NCBI GenBank assembly: GCA_028693695.1
Contig: JAQUUV010000158.1
Coordinates: 1-5,319 of the forward strand
DNA: 5,319 bases
Source of the DNA: Syntrophomonas sp.
GTDB lineage: Bacteria > Bacillota > Syntrophomonadia > Syntrophomonadales > Syntrophomonadaceae
Reading direction: 5' to 3'
Part shown: positions 1-5,319 of the stretch, piece by piece
Position numbering within the stretch: position 1 is the first letter of the stretch
Layout: each line of letters starts with the position of its first letter
The notes under the pieces: model-generated
Told to the model about the DNA's origin: nothing
Seen by the model: only the letters and a program-made list of their open reading frames with translations
The model's database searches: none
Made by a program: the position numbers and the translations under genes

Positions 1-991
1 GATCCATATCTTTTCGCTGCTGGGTAGCCCGATCCAGATATCTACCTAGAAATGACTGCCACTGCAGGGGATATTGCGACAAAAGGTTTAAATCATTGTT
101 AATTACTGCCTGAGCAGCCATCTCTCCTGCCATTTGTCCGGTGACAATGGCATTCATAATTCCACCTCCGGTAACCGGATGAGTATGTCCGGCCGCATCA
201 CCAGTGAGAATCATATTCTCTTGTTGGGTAACCGCTAAGGGGCCACCTACCGGTATCAGACCTCCAGTTTTCAAGGCGGGTCTGGAATCTGCCAGTTTTC
301 CTTGGGCAACTAAGCTTCCTATAAAATCCTTAATTAAAAACTGTAACTTATTTTTATGTAACAGGTTTACCCCGATTCCTACATTGGCATTTTCACCTTT
401 AGGAAAGACCCAGGCATAACCACCTTCATATTCCGGTTTGAAATAAATATCTGTTGAGCTCTGATATTTACATAGAGGTAAATTATATTGAAGTCCAACC
501 ATAAAATTCTTATTTTCACTATTCATCCATTGACCTACTGTTGACCGAGGTCCATCCGCCCCTATAATAATCCTACATTTAATTTCTACATTCTCTTTCC
601 CGGAACGGCTGACAATTAAGCCCTGATTTGTCCTGGATATGGCTTTTGCATCCGGCCAGAACTCGGCTCCCGCCTCCCGGGCACTCTGTACCAGACTTCC
701 GTCAAATACCACCCGGTCTAACATATACCCCGGTCCTGCCAGGCTAGAGACTAGTTCGTCATTAATAAACGTCAAGAGAGTATCTATTTTTTGAACAACA
801 GCTTCCGGTGTCAGAGCTACATATTCCTTCACTGCACGAGGAACGTATTCGGCACATTGCACCGGACTTCCCGGATTTTTTCGAGCATCTATAAGAAGTA
901 CGGTAATTCCATGTCTACATGCTGTCCTGGCAGCACTGGACCCTGCTGGACCGGCCCCTACTACCACCATATCATATTCAAGACATTCCAC
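1..991 (-). CDS. Geranylgeranyl-reductase-family FAD oxidoreductase, LipT-like (3' end beyond window)
   Basis: The gene is open for 330 codons and runs off the left edge, so the C-terminus is missing. An N-terminal Rossmann FAD site is clear: YDMVVVGAGPAG at residues 6-17, closed by the acidic D35 in VLLID. PVQCAEYVP (43-51) is the cysteine-bearing segment typical of geranylgeranyl reductase-like flavoproteins. GADGPRSTVG (144-153) and LTGDAAGHTHPVTGGG (262-277) are the two further FAD-binding motifs of the family. Family members reduce isoprenoid double bonds, but a branch called LipT occurs beside lipS1/lipS2 and sLpl lipoate ligase genes and is proposed to supply electrons for lipoate assembly. 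Its place five bases after a lipoate ligase favours that branch; this is context, not proof. I chose the GTG at 989-991. A GTG at 998-1000 overlaps the ligase stop (GTGA) and would add three residues; neither start has an ideally spaced ribosome site. Confidence 0.85.
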   Translation of the reverse strand, partial: MECLEYDMVVVGAGPAGSSAARTACRHGITVLLIDARKNPGSPVQCAEYVPRAVKEYVALTPEAVVQKIDTLLTFINDELVSSLAGPGYMLDRVVFDGSLVQSAREAGAEFWPDAKAISRTNQGLIVSRSGKENVEIKCRIIIGADGPRSTVGQWMNSENKNFMVGLQYNLPLCKYQSSTDIYFKPEYEGGYAWVFPKGENANVGIGVNLLHKNKLQFLIKDFIGSLVAQGKLADSRPALKTGGLIPVGGPLAVTQQENMILTGDAAGHTHPVTGGGIMNAIVTGQMAGEMAAQAVINNDLNLLSQYPLQWQSFLGRYLDRATQQRKDMD

Positions 992-996
992 TGCTA

Positions 997-2070
997 TCAC
1001 CAGCCTTTATCCATAGCCAGATATAACGCATGATAAAAATCTTCTACATCAACTCCAGGTATATTAACCTCATGAGTTATAAAGAACTGTCTTACTGTAT
1101 TTAACACATCAGCAGGCATGCAGGAAGAGTTTTTAAGTACCGCTTCAAGATCCATTATGCTTCTTTCGGGATAAGCAAAAAAATCACCCGTAATAAAAGC
1201 ACTCTTTATGCACTGCCGATTTCGGTCTAATCTGAGTGATACCCGTATTAATCCTCCTGGGGTCTTGTGTTCTGCTACTTTAAGATCATTTTCTTGCGGC
1301 ATTATCCGAAGACCTCTTATCCAATCCTCAGATTGAAATTTGGGCAATTCCTGTTTAAATGCCTTTTTTTCAACTTCTGTAAGGCCACTCGGTTCGAGAG
1401 TTATTCCCAGAACTTCGGATATTCCTTCAGCAAGTGCTGCCTTGATTTGTTCCATGGGTGGCAGGTATCCAAGTACCTCCTTCAAACAAGTTACTCTTTG
1501 TTTAAAGGAATCAACCTGTTTATCCTCCAATTTCTTAATTGGCAGCTTCAAAGCGTTAATCATGGTATCGACATCAAAATCGGTTAACAGTGTACCCTGG
1601 TACAAGAAGGCATCACCAATTTCCGTACCTCCGGTACCCGAAATCTTGCGACCTTCTACTTCTATATCATTAGTCGGACGAAACTTGGCTTTGACACCCA
1701 GTTTTTCAAGTCCGGCTACAACACTTTCACACATAAGTCGGTACATGTCATCAAGTCGTCTGGGTATACCGGGAGTATTTTTAGGGGCATATAATTCCCA
1801 TCCCAGTTGTGACTCGTCCCAGTATAGATTACCTCCGCCGGTAATTCGCCGATTTATCTCAATGCCATGTTCACGGCAATATTCCTCTTCTACTTCAAGT
1901 TCCACCGATTGATGGTAACCGACCAGTACACAATGGGGTGCAAACTGCAGATAACGAACGGTATTAGGCACCAGGTTTGCACTGCGCGCATTAAGAATAA
2001 CTTGGTCCAGAGCCATATTATGTGCCGCTGGTAAACATCCAGTATCTAATAGACGCCAGTTTTCTTGCAT
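997..2070 (-). CDS. Lipoate-protein ligase A family protein with LplB-like C-terminal domain (sLpl(AB)-like)
   Basis: The 357-residue protein should activate lipoate (or octanoate) with ATP and attach it to a lysine of a carrier protein in the cytoplasm. The catalytic LplA/LipB-type domain fills about residues 1-245. It has the lipoyl-AMP loop NRRITGGGNLYWD (73-85) and the NDIEVEGRKISG motif (134-145), whose K142 is the expected catalytic lysine. The C-terminal part carries KTPGGLIRVSL (269-279) and FITGDFFAYP (293-302), which resemble the accessory LplB domain, so this is a single-chain ligase with both parts. That arrangement fits the sLpl(AB) type found beside sHdr lipoate-binding proteins. 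The start lies four bases after the stop of the GcvH-like gene, and GAGGAGA at 2083-2089 (12 bases upstream) is a plausible ribosome site inside that gene. The neighbouring carrier is its probable substrate. Confidence 0.9.
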   Translation of the reverse strand: MQENWRLLDTGCLPAAHNMALDQVILNARSANLVPNTVRYLQFAPHCVLVGYHQSVELEVEEEYCREHGIEINRRITGGGNLYWDESQLGWELYAPKNTPGIPRRLDDMYRLMCESVVAGLEKLGVKAKFRPTNDIEVEGRKISGTGGTEIGDAFLYQGTLLTDFDVDTMINALKLPIKKLEDKQVDSFKQRVTCLKEVLGYLPPMEQIKAALAEGISEVLGITLEPSGLTEVEKKAFKQELPKFQSEDWIRGLRIMPQENDLKVAEHKTPGGLIRVSLRLDRNRQCIKSAFITGDFFAYPERSIMDLEAVLKNSSCMPADVLNTVRQFFITHEVNIPGVDVEDFYHALYLAMDKGW

Positions 2071-2074
2071 ATTT

Positions 2075-2497
2075 CTACCCTATCTCCTCTTCGCTGTTAA
2101 TCTGTTGGGCAACCCATTCGGAATACTCTTTGGCTGCCATTAATGATTTCACCTCATCAGGATTGCTTAGTTTAAGCCGATACATCCAGCCCTCTCCATA
2201 AGCATCCGCATTTACCTTGCGTGGATTACGCTCAACTTCATTGTTGTTATCAATAACTAGTCCGGACAGGGGTGCCGTTAAATTTCCTACCCATTTTCCG
2301 GATTCAATAGATCCGAATCTGTCCCCCTGTTTGAAAGTTTCGCCACCACTAGACAACTCTAGATAAAGGATATCTCCGGTATTGCTTTGACCGTAGTCAG
2401 TCATGCCAACTACTGCTTCGTCACCATTGACCTTTATCCAAAAATCATTGGTATCATAGTAAAGATTTTCGGGTATATCGTATTTTTTACATTGCAT
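2075..2497 (-). CDS. GcvH-like lipoyl carrier protein (LbpA-like)
   Basis: This 140-residue protein has the glycine cleavage H-protein fold pattern: FWIKVNGDEAVVGMTDYGQ near the N-terminus, GDILYLEL (41-48), the lipoylation hairpin SIESGKWVGNLTAPLSG (63-79), then NPRKVN and YGEGWMYRLKL. K68 is the predicted lipoyl lysine. Ordinary H proteins read ESVKA there; the glycine before and tryptophan after the lysine are unusual. No gcvT or gcvP is seen, and lipoate ligase genes stand on both sides, which argues for a specialised carrier like the LbpA proteins of sHdr sulfur oxidation rather than housekeeping GcvH. An upstream in-frame ATG at 2510-2512 is rejected as the start because it overlaps the ribosome site GGGAGG (2505-2510), which stands seven bases from the ATG at 2495-2497. 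The end is four bases from the next ligase. Confidence 0.88.
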   Translation of the reverse strand: MQCKKYDIPENLYYDTNDFWIKVNGDEAVVGMTDYGQSNTGDILYLELSSGGETFKQGDRFGSIESGKWVGNLTAPLSGLVIDNNNEVERNPRKVNADAYGEGWMYRLKLSNPDEVKSLMAAKEYSEWVAQQINSEEEIG

Positions 2498-2504
2498 TAC
2501 GTTT

Positions 2505-2510
2505 CCTCCC
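2505..2510 (-). promoter_or_regulatory. Ribosome binding site of the GcvH-like gene
   Basis: GGGAGG on the minus strand lies seven bases before the ATG at 2495-2497. It fixes the start of the GcvH-like gene and excludes the ATG at 2510-2512, which would place the ribosome site inside the coding region. Confidence 0.8.
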
Positions 2511-2527
2511 ATTTAATAACTGGCAAG

Positions 2528-2602
2528 TTAAGAACCGTTCCCACTTGCTACGGCCAATAAATCTTCGCTCCACTGTCGCCCAATAATATCTATATTTAGA
2601 GA
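2528..2602 (-). pseudogene. Stranded original 3' end of the upstream lipoate ligase gene
   Basis: These are 24 sense codons and a TAA. They begin SLNIDIIGRQW, contain SEDLLAVAS and end NGS, with a helical, protein-like composition. If the palindromic element at 2604-2755 is removed exactly, the ligase reads ENKLRG, then this segment, in frame, giving a protein of about 322 residues. The joined stretch resembles the matching place in the second ligase of the operon (LEAVLKNSSCMPADVL against IENKLRGSLNIDII). The restored stop would lie 30 bases before the carrier start, as expected in this compact operon. The segment has no start or ribosome site of its own and is probably untranslated now. Confidence 0.7.
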
Positions 2603-2603
2603 C

Positions 2604-2755
2604 CTATCAAGAAATAAGCAAGTCATTTACTCCGGTATTTTTCGCGCTATACTTCGTTATCAAAACGCGCCAATACCTCCAGTATTACCACGCTTTGACG
2701 CCTTGTTTAGCACGAAAAATCCTCGGCGTATTCCGCCTTGTTTATTCCTTGATAG
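2604..2755. mobile_element. 152-bp near-palindromic MITE-like insertion element
   Basis: The ends are inverted copies: CTATCAAGAAATAAGCAAG on the plus strand at 2604-2622 and CTATCAAGGAATAAACAAG on the minus strand at 2755-2737, 17 of 19 identical. The similarity continues inward with small gaps: GGTATTTTTCGCGCTA faces GGATTTTTCGTGCTA. It closes at a central hairpin, AATAC (2672-2676), loop CTCCA, GTATT (2682-2686). The whole element is therefore one long imperfect palindrome, centred near 2679, and its transcript should fold into a long hairpin. It encodes no transposase. Exact removal restores the interrupted ligase frame. I see no target duplication beyond a possible TA inside the ends. 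The family is unknown to me; other genomic copies would be expected. Confidence 0.78.
2658..2700 (-). repeat. Central stem-loop of the palindromic element
   Basis: On the minus strand this is a stem of about 18 pairs. GTCAAAGCG and, after one G-G mismatch, GTAATAC pair with GTATTGG, CGCG and TTTTGAT around the loop TGGAG. Several pairs are G-T wobbles, which form in RNA. No T-run follows the full element on the minus strand, so it does not look like a standard intrinsic terminator; it may affect mRNA stability or processing between the ligase and carrier genes. Confidence 0.65.
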
Positions 2756-3648
2756 CCCCTTAACTTGTTTTCTATCTCTTTTTTACCAAAGACATTGATG
2801 TCCTCAACTTTTCCATCGCGTACCAGGACTACGGCACTACTGTTTAAATTGATTTTTCTCTCCATCAACATTACGCCTTCGGCAATCTTTATTTTTCTAT
2901 CATAGTACCTGCGACCTGGCATTTCTAACCATTCGTTAGAAATTGACCTTTGATAAATTTCGCTTGATTTATCAATTAATTCCTGGTCAGGTATTTGGGG
3001 ATTTAACTCTCCCCACTGCGTTGTGAATCCATCTATAAGCCGGGAGGCCAAATCGTCATAAGTTATGGAATAATTCACCCAATCCTTTAGGGTAGTCATA
3101 TTAGATTGCATTGCTTGCCGTAAATGCTCACGAAATTGCGGATAAGGTACCCGTAAAATATTGCTCATAACTGAAAAGTCAAAACCAAGTAAAATATTAC
3201 CAACATAAGCTACACAGTCTCCCACATCACCACACGCATTCCCTGAGCACTTTCTTCCCTCAGCAACTATATCTGCCGGAATTTTAAGCTCTGCTGGGAC
3301 ACCGAAGTGTCGGTACACTGAAATCGCTGGATGCAAAAATTTTTCATAATATCGATGTCTGCGTAGTGGTAGCTGTGGATTATCCCGTTTGAGCACCAAT
3401 TGGAAAAAAACTTGCTGATTATCCAGGTATACTACCCCACCTCCGGTCTCACGCCGGAAAATAGGAATACCTCTTATATCGCAGTATTCTCGGTTAATTT
3501 CCTGATCCAGGTCATCGTGTAAACCCAAACATACATATGGAGAAGAGGGATAGCAGACTATCAACCCTTCGCGGCCCAGGTGGGCCATAGCATGATAATA
3601 ACACTGTGACTCCCACCAGCTAACCGCCCCCAGATTATACAGATCCAC
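2707..3648 (-). CDS. Lipoate-protein ligase family protein, C-terminus replaced by an insertion element
   Basis: The 313-residue protein belongs to the LplA/LipB/LipM fold family. It shows FRRETGGGVVYLD (64-76), the glycine-rich lipoyl-AMP loop, and ADIVAEGRKCSGNA (125-138) with the expected catalytic lysine K133. The usual Asn of the NDI motif is Ala here (A125), so its chemistry or substrate may differ from the second ligase. It is rich in cysteine (C16, C32, C40, C56, C134, C139, C145, C313). A C-terminal accessory domain runs from about residue 245 (KIKIAEGVMLMERK, VVLVRDGKVEDINVFG). Residues 299-313 are encoded by the palindromic element and replace 24 original residues now at 2528-2602. 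Whether the shortened protein works is open, but the catalytic domain is intact. The start is GTG, six bases after GGAGGG, and 31 bases after the preceding gene. Confidence 0.88.
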   Translation of the reverse strand: MDLYNLGAVSWWESQCYYHAMAHLGREGLIVCYPSSPYVCLGLHDDLDQEINREYCDIRGIPIFRRETGGGVVYLDNQQVFFQLVLKRDNPQLPLRRHRYYEKFLHPAISVYRHFGVPAELKIPADIVAEGRKCSGNACGDVGDCVAYVGNILLGFDFSVMSNILRVPYPQFREHLRQAMQSNMTTLKDWVNYSITYDDLASRLIDGFTTQWGELNPQIPDQELIDKSSEIYQRSISNEWLEMPGRRYYDRKIKIAEGVMLMERKINLNSSAVVLVRDGKVEDINVFGKKEIENKLRGYQGINKAEYAEDFSC

Positions 3649-3654
3649 TAATAA

Positions 3655-3660
3655 CCCTCC
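3655..3660 (-). promoter_or_regulatory. Ribosome binding site of the first lipoate ligase gene
   Basis: GGAGGG on the minus strand stands six bases before the GTG at 3646-3648. This strong, well-spaced site supports the non-ATG start. Confidence 0.8.
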
Positions 3661-3679
3661 ATGTCTATTTTCTCTTTAA

Positions 3680-3985
3680 CTAGAACATCTCGTCGCCACT
3701 CTTAAAACCAAGGCCGGGATGATTATCGAAACGTACCACCCCTACTACCGCTTTGTCACCTACAGCCTTTTTAACCATGGCAGTACCTTCGATACCAAAG
3801 CCTCCGCATAACTCAATCGCGCCTACACCCTCATCAACCAGTGCCTTAGCCGCTTTAGCGGCCGTGGCATAATCCTTACATCCTACTACAGTCAATTCAA
3901 CTACTGGAGTATCAACAACCGCCCGATTTTTCTGATAATCTGCCTCGGGAGCCACAAATATAAAACCCGCTTTCAATGTTGCCAT
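3680..3985 (-). CDS. DUF6506-like protein of unknown function
   Basis: The protein has 101 residues, no signal peptide and no membrane segment, so it should be cytoplasmic. It begins MATLKAGFIFVAPEAD and alternates strands and helices: VVELTVVGC (28-36), a lysine/alanine helix DYATAAKAAKALVDEG (38-53), AIELCGGFG (56-64), then GVVRFDNHPG (82-91). The ELCGGFG and RFDNHPG motifs, with C60 and H89, look like a conserved functional surface; I recall this pattern from the DUF6506 family, whose function I do not know. Small alpha/beta folds of this kind often bind a ligand or metal, but that is a guess. An ATG at 4013-4015 in the same frame is rejected, because the ribosome site AAAGGAG (3995-4001) lies inside that extension, nine bases before the ATG at 3983-3985. 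It sits between the dehydrogenase and lipoate genes. Confidence 0.8.
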   Translation of the reverse strand: MATLKAGFIFVAPEADYQKNRAVVDTPVVELTVVGCKDYATAAKAAKALVDEGVGAIELCGGFGIEGTAMVKKAVGDKAVVGVVRFDNHPGLGFKSGDEMF

Positions 3986-3994
3986 TCCATCCAA

Positions 3995-4001
3995 CTCCTT
4001 T
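3995..4001 (-). promoter_or_regulatory. Ribosome binding site of the DUF6506-like gene
   Basis: AAAGGAG on the minus strand is nine bases before the ATG at 3983-3985. It decides the start against the in-frame ATG at 4013-4015. Confidence 0.78.
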
Positions 4002-4029
4002 CCAGTTTTCAACAAAATGTAATAGAATT

Positions 4030-5196
4030 CTAACCCATCGCTTCAAGTATCAATTGACTGAGATCCATAACCTTTACCGGCAATTTAGCTTCGCGTATAG
4101 CGGTAGTCAGCATCTGTTCACATTGCTGACAAGCTGATACTATAATAGTTGCACCGGTAGCCTTTATTTCTTCAGCTCGAAGATGGGCTATTTTAGACGC
4201 TGTATCAGCATCTACGCTCTGTAGATTGCCCCCTCCACCGCAGCATAAGGAAGCCTCGTGGTGGTGTTGCATTTCTACGAATTTAATTCCTGGAATGCTG
4301 GTTATTATCTCCCGGGGAGCATCATAAATACCGCTGTTTCTCCCCAGATCGCAGGGGTCATGATAGGTAACAACCTCATCCAGCTCGTTTAATTCAATTT
4401 TGCCTTCTTTAATCAACCTGGCCAGGTACTCAGTAGTATGCAGAACCTCCAGTTCATATCCTGCTAAATCTTCTTCACTATCATGTTTCCAAACATGATA
4501 ACAGGAGGCGCAGCTGGCAATCAGAGTATGAATTCCGAGTTCCTTGATCTTGTCAACATTGTGTTTTATAAATTGCTTTGAGTCATCAACAAACCCGGAA
4601 CCAATCAGAGGAAAACCACAGCACCATTCTTCGCCGCCCATGGTGGTAAAATCAACTTCTGCTTCAGTTAATATCTCCGCCACTGCCAGCGGAATCTGAG
4701 CTGCTTGGGGAAAAAAGGCAGAAACACAACCTACGAAATAGCATACATCAGCCCCTGCCCGCGGTTCTAGTTGTTCAGGCTCATCCAGATCCTGGGCCCA
4801 TTCCAACCGATCAGCATTATCAAAAGTGGTAATATTTTTATTGGCCAGCAGATTGTCTCTAATAGCATCATAAGCTTTAGGCTGTTTACCCAGATCTGCA
4901 ATACGCCTACGCAAATCCAGCCACAGTTTCCGAGTATCGATAGATGTTGAACACTCATTGGCACAGGCTCCGCACAATGTACATTGTGACAAACGTTTAA
5001 CAAAGTCATCGGTTATAGGACTGGTTTGCTTTTTGGAAAATATATCCCGGGCCATACTTATTTTACCCCGGGGCGCAGCAGACTCCCACCCTACTACCCG
5101 GTATACTGGGCAGGCACTGCGGCAGTAACCGCATCTACCGCAAATCAAGGCTTCCTTTTCCAATGTACTGTACAGCTTATCTGATTCTTTACTCAT
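4030..5196 (-). CDS. GlcF/HdrD-like (Fe-S)-binding oxidoreductase subunit with two CCG domains
   Basis: This 388-residue, probably cytoplasmic or membrane-associated protein carries electrons for a partner FAD dehydrogenase. The N-terminus holds two [4Fe-4S] motifs, CGRCGYCRSACP (C19, C22, C25, C29) and CTLCGACANEC (C72, C75, C78, C82). Two complete CCG domains follow: C157, C192-C193, C229, C232, and C282, C318-C319, C356, C359. CCG domains in HdrB/HdrD bind non-cubane [4Fe-4S] clusters that act on disulfides; in GlcF and LldE/LutA-type proteins they accompany 2-hydroxyacid oxidation. The gene starts three bases after the stop of a GlcD-like gene, with AAAGGGG (5206-5212) as ribosome site nine bases upstream, so the two products are likely one complex. 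The substrate cannot be told from sequence. A disulfide-active subunit upstream of lipoyl carrier genes is suggestive. Confidence 0.9.
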   Translation of the reverse strand: MSKESDKLYSTLEKEALICGRCGYCRSACPVYRVVGWESAAPRGKISMARDIFSKKQTSPITDDFVKRLSQCTLCGACANECSTSIDTRKLWLDLRRRIADLGKQPKAYDAIRDNLLANKNITTFDNADRLEWAQDLDEPEQLEPRAGADVCYFVGCVSAFFPQAAQIPLAVAEILTEAEVDFTTMGGEEWCCGFPLIGSGFVDDSKQFIKHNVDKIKELGIHTLIASCASCYHVWKHDSEEDLAGYELEVLHTTEYLARLIKEGKIELNELDEVVTYHDPCDLGRNSGIYDAPREIITSIPGIKFVEMQHHHEASLCCGGGGNLQSVDADTASKIAHLRAEEIKATGATIIVSACQQCEQMLTTAIREAKLPVKVMDLSQLILEAMG

Positions 5197-5199
5197 CGA

Positions 5200-5319
5200 T
5201 TACCACCCCTTTCCAAAAACTCTTCTTACCCCGGCTAAAACATTCATACCTAAGGAATAGTTAAATGGATTCAACATAAGGGGGGCACGATAAACCTTAC
5301 CGGGATTCATGATTCCCTT
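5200..5319 (-). CDS. GlcD-like FAD-linked oxidase, C-terminal fragment (5' end beyond window)
   Basis: Only the last 39 codons and a TAA are present. The frame begins KGIMNPGKVYR, which matches the usual C-terminal signature of FAD-binding oxidases of the GlcD / D-lactate dehydrogenase type (PKGILNPGK), where the final helix and turn complete the FAD-linked C-terminal domain. The protein continues about 28 residues past this motif, ending RRVFGKGW, a slightly longer tail than many relatives. The stop lies three bases before the start of the CCG-domain iron-sulfur gene, which is the classic GlcD-GlcF arrangement and supports the assignment. The substrate, probably a 2-hydroxyacid if family habits hold, cannot be read from this fragment. 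Confidence 0.75.
   Translation of the reverse strand, partial: KGIMNPGKVYRAPLMLNPFNYSLGMNVLAGVRRVFGKGW

Noticed and set aside
204..1033. Short plus-strand open frames at 204-419 and 791-1033
   Set aside because: Both are antisense to the geranylgeranyl-reductase-like gene, whose FAD motifs are clear on the minus strand. They show no ribosome site or domain.
1340..1912. 190-codon plus-strand open frame
   Set aside because: It lies fully antisense to the well-supported lipoate ligase at 997-2070. Its protein is serine/proline-rich without a recognisable motif, so it is a shadow frame.
2075..2497. Calling this gene the housekeeping glycine cleavage gcvH
   Set aside because: The lipoylation motif is atypical and the neighbours are lipoate ligases, with no gcvT or gcvP in the window, so the symbol is withheld.
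2523..2548. Inverted repeat GCAAGT/ACTTGC as a regulatory hairpin before the carrier gene
   Set aside because: It has only six pairs with a 14-base loop and lies within the stranded ligase codons and stop, so it is probably chance.
2605..2754. TA target duplication for the palindromic element
   Set aside because: TA occurs at both ends, but rebuilding the empty site with a single TA gives GGC TAG, a stop, instead of the coding continuation. A no-duplication insertion fits the frame better, so TA is not claimed.
2604..2755. Intrinsic terminator
   Set aside because: The stem is far longer than a terminator, has mobile-element ends, interrupts a coding frame and lacks a T-run after it on the transcribed strand.
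4023..4032. 10-bp perfect palindrome TAGAATTCTA
   Set aside because: It overlaps the stop codon of the CCG-domain gene, is AT-rich and short, and has no T-run or second copy; there is no support for an operator or terminator.
4767..5009. 80-codon minus-strand open frame
   Set aside because: It is a shifted frame inside the CCG-domain protein gene and has no features of its own.

Overview
All genes lie on the minus strand, so transcription runs from right to left. They are packed like a single operon, with gaps of 3 to 44 bases except at one place. The window cuts the genes at both ends. I see no promoter, no convincing terminator, and no rRNA, tRNA or CRISPR. Strong purine-rich ribosome sites (GGAGGG, AAAGGAG, GGGAGG), one clear GTG start, a fairly AT-rich base composition and iron-sulfur-rich proteins suggest an anaerobic Clostridia-type Firmicute. 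A syntroph or Peptococcaceae/Syntrophomonadaceae-like organism is possible, but I cannot assign it further from sequence alone.

Layout in transcription order: (1) the C-terminal 39 residues of a GlcD-like FAD-linked oxidase (5200-5319); (2) a GlcF/HdrD-like iron-sulfur protein with two [4Fe-4S] motifs and two CCG domains (4030-5196); (3) a 101-residue protein that I place in the DUF6506 family (3680-3985); (4) a lipoate-protein ligase family protein (2707-3648); (5) a 152-bp near-palindromic, MITE-like element (2604-2755); (6) a GcvH-like lipoyl carrier with an unusual ESGKW lipoylation motif (2075-2497); (7) a second, different lipoate-protein ligase with an LplB-like C-terminal domain (997-2070); (8) the N-terminal 330 residues of a geranylgeranyl-reductase-family flavoprotein (1-991), which resembles LipT of the LipS1/LipS2 lipoate assembly pathway.

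The window reads as a lipoate attachment module (two ligases, one carrier protein, one LipT-like flavoprotein) in the same apparent operon as a GlcD/GlcF-type dehydrogenase and a protein of unknown function. No glycine cleavage T or P gene is present. The carrier may therefore serve another reaction, by analogy with the lipoate-binding proteins of sHdr sulfur oxidation. The substrate is unknown, and a lipoyl-linked GlcDF-type redox pathway is inference.

The clearest new observation is mechanical. The 152-bp palindromic element has inserted into the 3' end of ligase (4). Its 19-bp ends match at 17 of 19 positions. Removing it exactly restores the reading frame into 24 coding-like codons that now lie stranded at 2528-2602, and shrinks the gap before the carrier gene to 30 bases. 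The present ligase ends instead in 15 residues encoded by the element.
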